Below are positions 1 through 5,016 of a stretch of DNA of 5,016 bases, in pieces. The notes beneath the pieces were generated by a model that worked only from the letters and a program-made list of their open reading frames with translations, did no database searches and was not told the DNA's origin. Source of the DNA: an uncultured Planctomycetaceae bacterium (lineage in GTDB: Bacteria > Planctomycetota > Planctomycetia > Pirellulales > UBA1268). Made by a program: the position numbers and the translations under genes. Location: the NCBI GenBank assembly GCA_903885855.1, contig CAISKG010000102.1, forward strand, positions 1 to 5,016, given 5' to 3'. The stretch's first letter is position 1. Every line of letters begins with the position of its first letter.

Positions 1-514
1 CGGTCTTCGGCACCATGACGGTGTAGGTGGAGACCTTCTCCTCCTGCACCGGCACGTTCACCGTATAGGTCTGCTCGACCGTCTCGGTGTAGGGAACCTG
101 AACCGTGTACTCGGAGGTCTTCGTCTCCGTCACGGGCTTGTTGACCGTGTAGTTCACGGTCCGGCTCCGAGTCTCGGGAACCTGCACGGTGACCGTGCGG
201 GTCCGCTCCTCGGTCCGCGGAACGCGCTTGTTGACCGTGTAGGTCCGCTCACGCTGCTCCGTCGTGTACTCGGTCGAGGTGACGGTCTTCATCTCCGTCA
301 CGTACTGACGCTGGTACACGGTCTTGGTGGACGGGCCACAGCCGCCGGCCATGGACGCCCCACCCTCGACCACACCACCTTCCGAGGCCACGGCACCGCC
401 GCAGCCCCCTTCGCACCCGCCGCCGCAGTTGCCGCAGTCATCCGCGAACGTGCTCACGCACGAGACGGCGACGACGAACGCGGGGAGGATCCGAAACACC
501 AGTTTGCGAATCAC
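1..514 (-). CDS. Secreted YTV-repeat surface protein, Cys/Gly-rich (3' end outside window)
   Basis: The visible part is the N-terminal 171 residues; no stop codon occurs before the window edge. Residues 1-24 form a signal peptide (basic MIRKLVFR, hydrophobic core, likely cleavage after TFA). A Cys/Gly-rich segment follows, with Cys at 27, 30, 34, 38 and 59. From about residue 83 the protein is a run of 14-16-residue repeats beginning YTV (RTV in one unit) at 92, 106, 122, 136, 150 and 164, with consensus close to YTVxxPVxETxxxT. This matches the YTV domain known from planctomycete proteins, where a cell-surface or cell-wall role has been proposed; no catalytic motif is visible. The alternating Thr/Val/Glu pattern suggests beta structure. 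The GTG at 514 is preferred because GGAGG lies 5 bases upstream; an in-frame GTG at 520 overlaps that GGAGG. Local GC is visibly lower than in the neighbouring genes, largely because of Thr, Tyr, Glu and Lys codons. The family call is firm; the function is not known. Confidence 0.88.
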   Translation of the reverse strand, partial: MIRKLVFRILPAFVVAVSCVSTFADDCGNCGGGCEGGCGGAVASEGGVVEGGASMAGGCGPSTKTVYQRQYVTEMKTVTSTEYTTEQRERTYTVNKRVPRTEERTRTVTVQVPETRSRTVNYTVNKPVTETKTSEYTVQVPYTETVEQTYTVNVPVQEEKVSTYTVMVPKT

Positions 515-519
515 TGACA

Positions 520-524
520 CCTCC
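520..524 (-). promoter_or_regulatory. Ribosome binding site GGAGG of the YTV-repeat gene
   Basis: On the minus strand GGAGG sits 5 bases before the GTG at 512-514. It decides the start: the other in-frame GTG (518-520) shares its first base with the last G of the GGAGG and has no spacing. Confidence 0.75.
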
Positions 525-636
525 GGAAAGGAACAAGGAACCCGGAACCGAGCAGGGTTTTTGCTGCAGGCGGTCCGGACGGGCGGTCTGTCGAAGAGAC
601 CCCTCTCTCGCGACGACCGAACCGCTCGGCCGCCTG

Positions 637-665
637 ATAAGATGGATAGATTACGTTGACTTCAA
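637..665 (-). promoter_or_regulatory. Candidate sigma70-type promoter for the YTV-repeat gene
   Basis: On the minus strand a -35-like TTGAAG (660-665) and a -10-like TCTTAT (637-642) are separated by exactly 17 bases. Each box matches four of six consensus positions. They lie in the only AT-richer patch of the 515-915 gap. The implied leader is roughly 115 bases. Planctomycete promoters are poorly defined, so this is suggestive only. Confidence 0.35.
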
Positions 666-667
666 CG
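654..667. repeat. 14-base inverted repeat CGTTGA-CT-TCAACG, possible operator
   Basis: Two perfect 6-base arms are separated by CT. The dyad covers the proposed -35 box of the YTV-repeat gene, where a repressor or other dimeric regulator could bind. The arms are short, so chance occurrence is possible, but the position in an otherwise gene-free, AT-richer stretch is notable. Confidence 0.35.
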
Positions 668-822
668 GCATTCAAGGGTGGGGGCGAGGGTTTTTCGATC
701 CCGCCGCCAACCCCGCTGCGGCCGACCCGCCCCGGAGTCGCGGGGAGCGTTTTTCGGCCTTTTTCCGCGGTGTTCCCCGACGTCTCGGCCGCCGCGGATC
801 GCTCGCCGCGCTGCCGCGGAAA

Positions 823-841
823 GGCCGGCCGGAGGCCGGCC
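823..841 (-). terminator. GC-rich hairpin, possible terminator of the SGNH/membrane-protein operon
   Basis: GGCCGGCC at 823-830 and again at 834-841, separated by three bases, can form an 8-bp all-GC stem. Read on the minus strand it lies about 75 bases past the stop at 916 and is followed by TTTCC, a very short T run. This fits a weak intrinsic terminator. Because each arm is itself palindromic and the surroundings are rich in GGCC, the structure could also be incidental. Confidence 0.4.
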
Positions 842-915
842 AGGGGCCGGTCGGCCGGTTTCACCCCGGACACTCCCCGGCAGTGTGGGTGCTTCCCGCC
901 GCCGAACGGGTGCGT

Positions 916-1854
916 TCACGCCCCGTCCCGGGGCTGGGCCGGGGCCGAAAACAGGGCCGCCGAGAGCCGCGACAGGATCCACAGCGTGCCCAGCGGGAGG
1001 ATGATCGTGGAGATCGTGAAGTAGATCGCCAGGTTGACGATCGACTCCCCCACCTTGGCCAGCGTGTCGTAGAGGCGCTTGGCCCGCTCGCCGACGTAGT
1101 CGACGGGGTTGTAGCGGTCGAGCCAGCCCTTCTTCTTCGCCGCCTCGGCCTCCGCCTCCTCGACGCTCTCGATCTCGGCCGTGGTCGCGCTCACCGCCGC
1201 CGCGGCCTGCTGGTAGCCGCTCTCCAGGAAGCGCTCCGCGACCAGCGAATCGATCCAGGCGGTGGTGGGGATCGCGAGCCGCGCGAACAGCGCGATCCCG
1301 AAGAGGCGCGAGCCCCAGGCCAGCGACGAGCGGCGCGTGCGCCCGCCGACGCAGGCCGAGACGGCCACGGCCGCGAAGGCCGGCACGAAGAGCCACCACC
1401 CCAGCGCCCGCCCGATCTGCATCGCCACCCGCTGCGTGCCCAGCGCGGTGGTGCTCGTGAGCAACAGCGCGCCGTACTGCTCCACCAGATCGTTCACCGG
1501 ATCGAGCGCCTGACCGATCCCCAGGCTGCCGCCGGGGCCGAAGCTGAAACTGACCTCCGAGCTCTGCGCCAGCGAGATGGCGCTGTCGAGGCCGCGCGTG
1601 GCCGCCAGCGCCGCCAGCGTCCTCGCGAAGGCCCCTTCGATGTAGGCCTCGCCGCGCCTGTCGGCGGCGGGCGCGAAGAGGAACATCGAGGCCAGCGCCA
1701 CGGCACCGAGCACGACGAGCCGGGCCATCGGCTCGCGGAGGAACGCCGGCAGGAAGGGGAGCCACCGGCCGCTCCAGAGGATGGCCAGGACGTCGACCCC
1801 CTCGCCGGGAACGAGCGCTCGCGGCGGGGCGGGTGGGGGGACGCTCGTGGCCAT
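916..1854 (-). CDS. Multi-pass membrane protein of unknown function
   Basis: A 312-residue protein that I cannot assign to a named family. Likely membrane segments are at about 44-63, 150-169, 182-200 and 272-296; residues 127-147 are moderately hydrophobic and could be a further helix or re-entrant stretch. Between the first two lies a polar region containing LDPVNDLVEQYG (117-128), which has the look of a conserved motif. Residues about 205-242 form an Ala/Glu-rich helical stretch likely to be coiled coil, followed by a KKKGWLDRYNP segment before the last membrane helix. The N-terminus is Pro/Ala-rich with no cleavable signal. The ATG at 1854 is preceded by GAGG with 7 bases of spacing. The gene starts 24 bases after the stop of the SGNH hydrolase gene, so the two are almost certainly co-transcribed. 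A role in transport, membrane anchoring or envelope maintenance would be guesswork. The coding call is solid because the protein has coherent membrane topology, a Shine-Dalgarno sequence and operon spacing. Confidence 0.85.
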   Translation of the reverse strand: MATSVPPPAPPRALVPGEGVDVLAILWSGRWLPFLPAFLREPMARLVVLGAVALASMFLFAPAADRRGEAYIEGAFARTLAALAATRGLDSAISLAQSSEVSFSFGPGGSLGIGQALDPVNDLVEQYGALLLTSTTALGTQRVAMQIGRALGWWLFVPAFAAVAVSACVGGRTRRSSLAWGSRLFGIALFARLAIPTTAWIDSLVAERFLESGYQQAAAAVSATTAEIESVEEAEAEAAKKKGWLDRYNPVDYVGERAKRLYDTLAKVGESIVNLAIYFTISTIILPLGTLWILSRLSAALFSAPAQPRDGA

Positions 1855-1878
1855 GGAAGCACCTCGCGGGGGGAGCGG

Positions 1879-2952
1879 TCAGGCCGGCGGACGGGCGGGA
1901 TCGAGCAGCCGCTCGAGCAGCGGCCGCAGGAGCGCCGCCCGGCGGGCGTTGCCGATGGGCCCGGGATGGAGATCGTCGTCGAGGAAGGCCTCGGGGTCGG
2001 GCGTGCCGGCGGGGGTGAGGAAGGCCTCGGCGGCGTCGAGATAGGCCACGCGCGCGCCCTCCGCGGAGAGCGCCTCCACGACCTCCCGCACCAGCTCGTT
2101 GGCCCGCACCTGCCGCTCCCGTTGGCCGATGCGCGACGGCGCCGGGAGGATCGCCAGATACACCAGCGCCGCCGCCGGATGGTCGCGCCGCACGACGGCG
2201 GCGAGGCGGCGGAACGCCTCCTCCACCTCGGCGGGATCGGCGCCCGAGTGGATGTCGTTGGTGCCGGCGGAGACGACGATCACGGCCGGCGCGGCGGCGC
2301 GCGTGAGGCGCGGGGCGAAGTCGGCCAGTTCCGCCAGCCGGCACCCCCCCACGCCCCGGTTCACCACCGCGATGCCCTGGAAGTCCTCGGCCAGCGAATC
2401 CCACATCCGCACGTTGGACGACCCGAGGAACAGCACGCCGCCGGCGGCCGGGGGCGCCGCCCGGTCGGCCGCCTCGTAACGGGCGATCTCCGCTTCCCAG
2501 CGGCCCGCGGCCCCCGCGCCCGCCCCCTCCGCCGGCGCGGTGGCGGGGGGATCGGCGGCGGCTGGCGCGTCTCCTGCCGGCGCGTCTCCTGCCGGCGCGG
2601 CTCCTCCCGGCGCCGAGGCCGGTGGGTCGGCGGCTGGTGCCGCCGCCCCGGCTGCTTCCGCCCCGGCCCCTTCCTGCTCGCGATCGAGCGCCTCGCGCGC
2701 GGCCCGCGCCTTTTCGCGCAGCATGGGTGAATCGCCGCCGCCGGTCGGAGGGTTCGCCGGATCGACCTCGGTGGCATCGCTCCCGAGGAGGCGCATGCGC
2801 ACCGGTCCCTCCTCCGCCTTGGCGGGAATCTCCGCCGCGGGGCGCGGCATCGACTCGTACCACAGCCACCCGCCCCCGGCGACGAGCGCGGCGACGAGGG
2901 TGACTGGGATGATCGGCAGGCCACCGCGGCCCCCGGACGACGACGCGGGCAT
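1879..2952 (-). CDS. Membrane-anchored SGNH/GDSL-type hydrolase (probable esterase)
   Basis: A 357-residue protein: an N-terminal membrane anchor (about 11-32), a polar then Ala/Pro/Gly/Asp-rich low-complexity linker (about 33-150), and an SGNH hydrolase domain (about 170-350). Block I is VLFLGSSNVRMW, with nucleophile Ser179 and the usual Asp of GDS replaced by Ser178, as in many family members. Block II is NRGVGG (198-203), block III is GTND (230-233), and block V is DDLH with Asp326 and His329. All four catalytic blocks are present, so an active ester hydrolase resembling the PAF-acetylhydrolase-like branch is expected; the substrate is unknown. The catalytic domain probably faces the periplasm, which is inferred from the anchor. 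The ATG at 2952 is chosen over a frame-extending GTG at 3069 because AGGGGAG lies 7 bases upstream of it and the extra N-terminal residues are Arg/Pro/Cys-rich and unlike a protein start. It is the first gene of an operon with the downstream membrane protein. Confidence 0.9.
   Translation of the reverse strand: MPASSSGGRGGLPIIPVTLVAALVAGGGWLWYESMPRPAAEIPAKAEEGPVRMRLLGSDATEVDPANPPTGGGDSPMLREKARAAREALDREQEGAGAEAAGAAAPAADPPASAPGGAAPAGDAPAGDAPAAADPPATAPAEGAGAGAAGRWEAEIARYEAADRAAPPAAGGVLFLGSSNVRMWDSLAEDFQGIAVVNRGVGGCRLAELADFAPRLTRAAAPAVIVVSAGTNDIHSGADPAEVEEAFRRLAAVVRRDHPAAALVYLAILPAPSRIGQRERQVRANELVREVVEALSAEGARVAYLDAAEAFLTPAGTPDPEAFLDDDLHPGPIGNARRAALLRPLLERLLDPARPPA
2564..2608 (-). repeat. 15-base tandem repeat in the linker of the SGNH hydrolase
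   Basis: Two perfect 15-base copies (2564-2578 and 2579-2593) are followed by a third with two differences (2594-2608). In frame on the minus strand they encode repeats of the AGDAP type at about residues 115-130 of the hydrolase. The 15-base unit keeps frame, so copy-number change would alter only linker length. Confidence 0.8.
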
Positions 2953-3189
2953 GGATCGACTCCCCTCGAGGGCGGACCGGCGCCCCGCGCGGCGGAGTCC
3001 GCACGGGCCCTGCCGCAGGACTGCCATCTTCCGTCGCCGGGGGCACGGGGGGCAAGCCGGCGGCATCACCGCGAGGGGGGGCGTCGGGCCGGTGTGCCCG
3101 GGCTGTTATCCTTGGGCCGCCGAGGGTTCCCGGGGGTGACGCGCGAAACGGCTCGCGCCGCGCCCCGGCCCCGTCACCGGAGACCTCCG
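2953..3189. other. Divergent intergenic region between the two hydrolase genes
   Basis: This 237-base stretch must hold the start signals for both the minus-strand SGNH operon and the plus-strand sialate O-acetylesterase gene. On the plus strand TATCCT at 3107-3112 resembles a -10 box, but no good -35 lies 16-18 bases upstream. A short stem (CCTTGG/CCGAGG with loop GCCG, one G-U pair) follows at 3110-3125, and CCCGGG occurs on both sides of it. I see no convincing promoter for the minus-strand operon. The frame-extending starts that intrude from either side lack ribosome binding sites. Confidence 0.5.
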
Positions 3190-4755
3190 ATGCGTGCCCC
3201 CCGCCTCCCGCTGCTCGCGGCCATCCTCCTGGCGATCTGCGCCGCCGGGAGCCCGGCCCGTGCCGACGTGGCCCTCAACAACATGTTCGGCGACCACATG
3301 GTCCTCCAGCAGGGCATCAAGAACCGGGTGTGGGGCAAGGCCGACCCGGGCGAGGAGGTGACCGTCACGATCGCCGGCCAGTCGCACGCCACGAAGGGGA
3401 GCCCCGACGGCCGCTTCGAGGTGTTCCTCGATCCGCTCCTCACCTACGGCGGCCCGCACGTCCTCACCGTCAAGGGGAAGAACACCGTCACCTTCCACGA
3501 CGTCCTCGTCGGGGAGGTGTGGGTGTGCGCCGGGCAGTCGAACATGCAGTGGAGCGTCAACGCCTCCAACGACCCCGACATCGAGCGGGCCGCGGCCAAC
3601 TTCCCCCAGATCCGCCTGATCTCGGTGCCGCAGGTGGGCACGCAGGAGCCGCAGTGGAACTTCGACGGCCGGTGGCAGCCCTGCACCCCCGAGGCGGTGG
3701 GCAACTTCTCGGCGGTGGGCTACTTCTTCGGCCGCCAGCTCCACCAGACGCTCGGCGTGCCGGTGGGGCTGATCAACAACGCCTGGGGCGGCAGCGCCGC
3801 CGAGGCCTGGGTGCGCCGCGACAAGCTCGCCGCCGACGCCCGCTTCAAGCCGCTCTTGGAGCGTTGGGAGAAGATGGAGGCCGACTACCCGGCCCAGAAG
3901 GCGGCCTACGACAAGGCGATGGTCGAGTGGAAGGCCGCCGCCGAGAAGGCGAAGGCGGAGGGCAAGCCCGCTCCCGGGCAGCCCGGCAACCCCGACGGGA
4001 ACATGACCGGCAACCACCGCCCCGCCAACATCCACTCCGGCGTCCTCACCCCCTCGATCGGCTACGGCATCAAGGGGGCGATCTGGTACCAGGGGGAATC
4101 GAACGCCGGCCGCGCCTACCAATACCGCGCGCTGTTCCCCCTCATGATCCAGTCGTGGCGCGACGAGTGGGGGCTGGGCGACTTCCCCTTCTATTGGGTG
4201 CAGCTGGCCGACTTCAAGAACGAGCAGCCCCAGCCCGCCGAGAGCGACTGGGCGGAGCTGCGCGAGGCGCAGACGATGACGATGAAGGCGCTGCCGCAGA
4301 CCGGCGAGGCGGTGATCATCGACATCGGCGAGGGGAAGGACATCCATCCCAAGAACAAGCAGGACGTCGCCAAGCGGCTGGCGCGGTGGGCCCTGGCCGA
4401 GACCTACCGCGTGCCCGGCATCGCCTGCCGTAGCCCGCTCTACAAGGCGATGGAGAAGCAGGGCGCGAAGATCGTGCTGGCCTTCGACCACGTCGACGGC
4501 GGCTGGCGCCCCTTCGACGTCCCCGAGCCGATCGGCTTCACGATCGCCGGCGCGGACAGGAAGTTCGTCCCCGCGAAGGGGGCGATCCTTCCCGACGGGC
4601 GCATCGAGGTCTCGGCCGAGGGGGTGGCCGACCCCGTCGCCGTGCGCTACGCCTGGGCCGACAACCCGCGCTGCAACATGTTCTCCGGCGTCGGCCTGCC
4701 CCTGACCCCGTTCCGAACCGACGACTTCGAGGGGGTGACGGCCAACGCGCACTGA
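3190..4755 (+). CDS. Secreted sialate O-acetylesterase-family protein
   Basis: A 521-residue exported enzyme of the sialate O-acetylesterase (SASA, DUF303) branch of the SGNH superfamily, which removes O-acetyl groups from sialic acids or other acetylated glycans. Residues 1-25 are a signal peptide with likely cleavage after ARA. The N-terminal beta region has the family hallmarks NMFGDHMVLQQ (31-41) and VWGKADPGEEVTV (47-59). Block I is VCAGQSNMQW with nucleophile Ser117; AWGGS (198-202) is block II; WYQGESN (299-305) is the family signature; DIHPKNK (384-390) supplies the catalytic His386 with Asp384 nearby. A Lys/Ala/Glu-rich helical insert with a Pro/Gly-rich end spans about 221-275. The C-terminal beta region (about 425-510) ends normally. 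The ATG at 3190 follows GGAGA by 6 bases and begins the signal peptide; an ATG at 3094 in frame would bury it. The true substrate may be plant or algal acetylated polysaccharide rather than sialic acid, as the family is broad. It stands alone on its strand, divergent from the SGNH operon. Confidence 0.93.
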   Translation: MRAPRLPLLAAILLAICAAGSPARADVALNNMFGDHMVLQQGIKNRVWGKADPGEEVTVTIAGQSHATKGSPDGRFEVFLDPLLTYGGPHVLTVKGKNTVTFHDVLVGEVWVCAGQSNMQWSVNASNDPDIERAAANFPQIRLISVPQVGTQEPQWNFDGRWQPCTPEAVGNFSAVGYFFGRQLHQTLGVPVGLINNAWGGSAAEAWVRRDKLAADARFKPLLERWEKMEADYPAQKAAYDKAMVEWKAAAEKAKAEGKPAPGQPGNPDGNMTGNHRPANIHSGVLTPSIGYGIKGAIWYQGESNAGRAYQYRALFPLMIQSWRDEWGLGDFPFYWVQLADFKNEQPQPAESDWAELREAQTMTMKALPQTGEAVIIDIGEGKDIHPKNKQDVAKRLARWALAETYRVPGIACRSPLYKAMEKQGAKIVLAFDHVDGGWRPFDVPEPIGFTIAGADRKFVPAKGAILPDGRIEVSAEGVADPVAVRYAWADNPRCNMFSGVGLPLTPFRTDDFEGVTANAH

Positions 4756-4864
4756 CCCTCTCCGGCCCGCCATTCTTCCCATCTTGTGGAACTTGCCGCG
4801 CCGGGGGGGCCGGGGTGTTTTCGGCCGTCCAAGTGATCTCGGCAGGGACGGCACCATGGGGTAG

Positions 4865-4885
4865 CCTCCGCGAACGTGGCGGAGG
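4865..4885 (+). other. Compact hairpin between the esterase gene and the next gene
   Basis: CCTCCGC at 4865-4871 and GCGGAGG at 4879-4885 form a perfect 7-bp stem with a 7-base loop. No T run follows, so it is not a standard intrinsic terminator. It ends about 25 bases before the ribosome binding site of the gene at 4922, so it could lie in that gene's leader. The GGAGG inside the right arm would be paired, but it is too far from the start codon to serve as the ribosome binding site. Confidence 0.4.
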
Positions 4886-4921
4886 ACGCGCACGGGAACC
4901 GCGCACAGGGAGGGCGCTTCC

Positions 4922-5016
4922 ATGGCTCAGGGACTCGCGGCAGGGGGATCGTGGCGGCGCGCCGGAACGGCGCTCCTGGTGACGGTGACGGCGATCGGCG
5001 AGGCCGGCTGCGCCGA
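4922..5016 (+). CDS. N-terminus of a probable exported protein (cut by window edge)
   Basis: Thirty-one full codons are visible. The ATG at 4922 is preceded by GGGAGGG with about 7 bases of spacing, which is a strong start signal. The product begins MAQGLAAGGSWRRAG, then a short hydrophobic stretch (TALLVTVTAIG) ending near EAGCA. This resembles a signal sequence: two arginines before the hydrophobic core and a Cys at residue 30 that might be a poor lipobox (lipoprotein) or just follow a signal peptidase I site. Family and function cannot be determined from this fragment. The gene lies 166 bases after the sialate O-acetylesterase stop on the same strand; co-transcription is possible but the spacing does not require it. 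Confidence 0.65.
   Translation, partial: MAQGLAAGGSWRRAGTALLVTVTAIGEAGCA

Larger units (their letters stand above)
515..915. other. Intergenic region between two minus-strand transcription units
   Basis: About 400 bases without a credible gene. Reading on the minus strand, it begins with the 3' flank of the membrane-protein gene (hairpin at 823-841) and ends with the leader and candidate promoter of the YTV-repeat gene. Open frames crossing it on either strand have arginine/proline/glycine-rich translations typical of antisense frames in GC-rich DNA, and none has a convincing ribosome binding site. The T5 runs near 691-695 and 750-754 do not follow any plus-strand gene. Confidence 0.6.

Noticed and set aside
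1..330. The repetitive sequence at the left edge as a possible CRISPR or DNA satellite array
   Set aside because: The repetition is at the protein level (about 14 codons, degenerate in bases) and lies in one continuous reading frame; there are no identical DNA repeats with unique spacers.
324..659. A plus-strand frame of 111 codons antisense to the YTV-repeat gene start
   Set aside because: It overlaps the signal peptide region and promoter area of the YTV gene, has Pro/Ser/Thr-biased translation and no ribosome binding site.
730..754. Stem CCCCG/CGGGG followed by T5, resembling a plus-strand terminator
   Set aside because: No plus-strand gene lies upstream, the stem is only 5 bp, and the T run is separated from it by 4 bases.
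883..2730. A 615-codon open frame on the plus strand
   Set aside because: It is antisense to two well-supported minus-strand genes, with an Arg/Gly/Glu/His-biased translation and no motif or ribosome binding site support.
662..3055. A 797-codon open frame on the minus strand
   Set aside because: It overlaps the SGNH hydrolase and membrane-protein genes in another frame. Its translation is Arg/Gly/Ala/Pro-rich with no domain, as expected for a shadow frame in GC-rich DNA.
3330..4433. A 367-codon plus-strand frame inside the esterase gene
   Set aside because: It is a frame shadow of the esterase with Arg/Gly/Pro-dominated composition.
4808..4826. Stem GGCCG/CGGCC after the sialate O-acetylesterase gene
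   Set aside because: A 5-bp stem with a 9-base loop and no following T run is too weak to call a terminator.
3106..4923. A 605-codon open frame on the minus strand
   Set aside because: It is antisense to the complete sialate O-acetylesterase gene; its translation is Val/Gly/Leu/Arg/His-biased and lacks recognisable domains.

Overview
This GC-rich window most likely comes from a planctomycete (Pirellulales-like) chromosome. The strongest clue is the left-edge gene: a secreted protein with a Cys/Gly-rich head and tandem 14-residue YTV repeats, a repeat family first described in Rhodopirellula. A secreted sialate O-acetylesterase-type enzyme and a membrane-anchored SGNH hydrolase fit the carbohydrate-oriented, exported enzyme content of that phylum. 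The assignment is inferred from gene content; there is no rRNA or other marker gene here.

Layout: (1) Positions 1-514, minus strand: the N-terminal 171 residues of a YTV-repeat surface protein, running off the left edge. It starts at GTG behind a clear GGAGG, with a candidate promoter and a small inverted repeat near 637-667. (2) Positions 515-915: about 400 bases without a gene, holding that promoter region and, at 823-841, a GC-rich hairpin that may terminate the minus-strand operon to its right. (3) Positions 916-2952, minus strand: a two-gene operon, first a membrane-anchored SGNH/GDSL-type hydrolase, then 24 bases later a multi-pass membrane protein of unknown function. (4) Positions 2953-3189: a divergent intergenic region. 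(5) Positions 3190-4755, plus strand: a secreted sialate O-acetylesterase-family protein, complete with signal peptide and SGNH motifs. (6) Positions 4756-4921: intergenic, with one compact hairpin. (7) Positions 4922-5016, plus strand: the first 31 codons of a probable exported protein, cut by the right edge.

Every gene encodes something that is exported or membrane-bound. Two SGNH-superfamily hydrolases of different subfamilies are transcribed divergently from one 237-base region, so a shared theme of ester removal from glycans or envelope polymers is plausible but unproven. I see no mobile element, CRISPR array, RNA gene or defence system. The least understood parts are the membrane protein paired with the SGNH hydrolase and the YTV-repeat protein.
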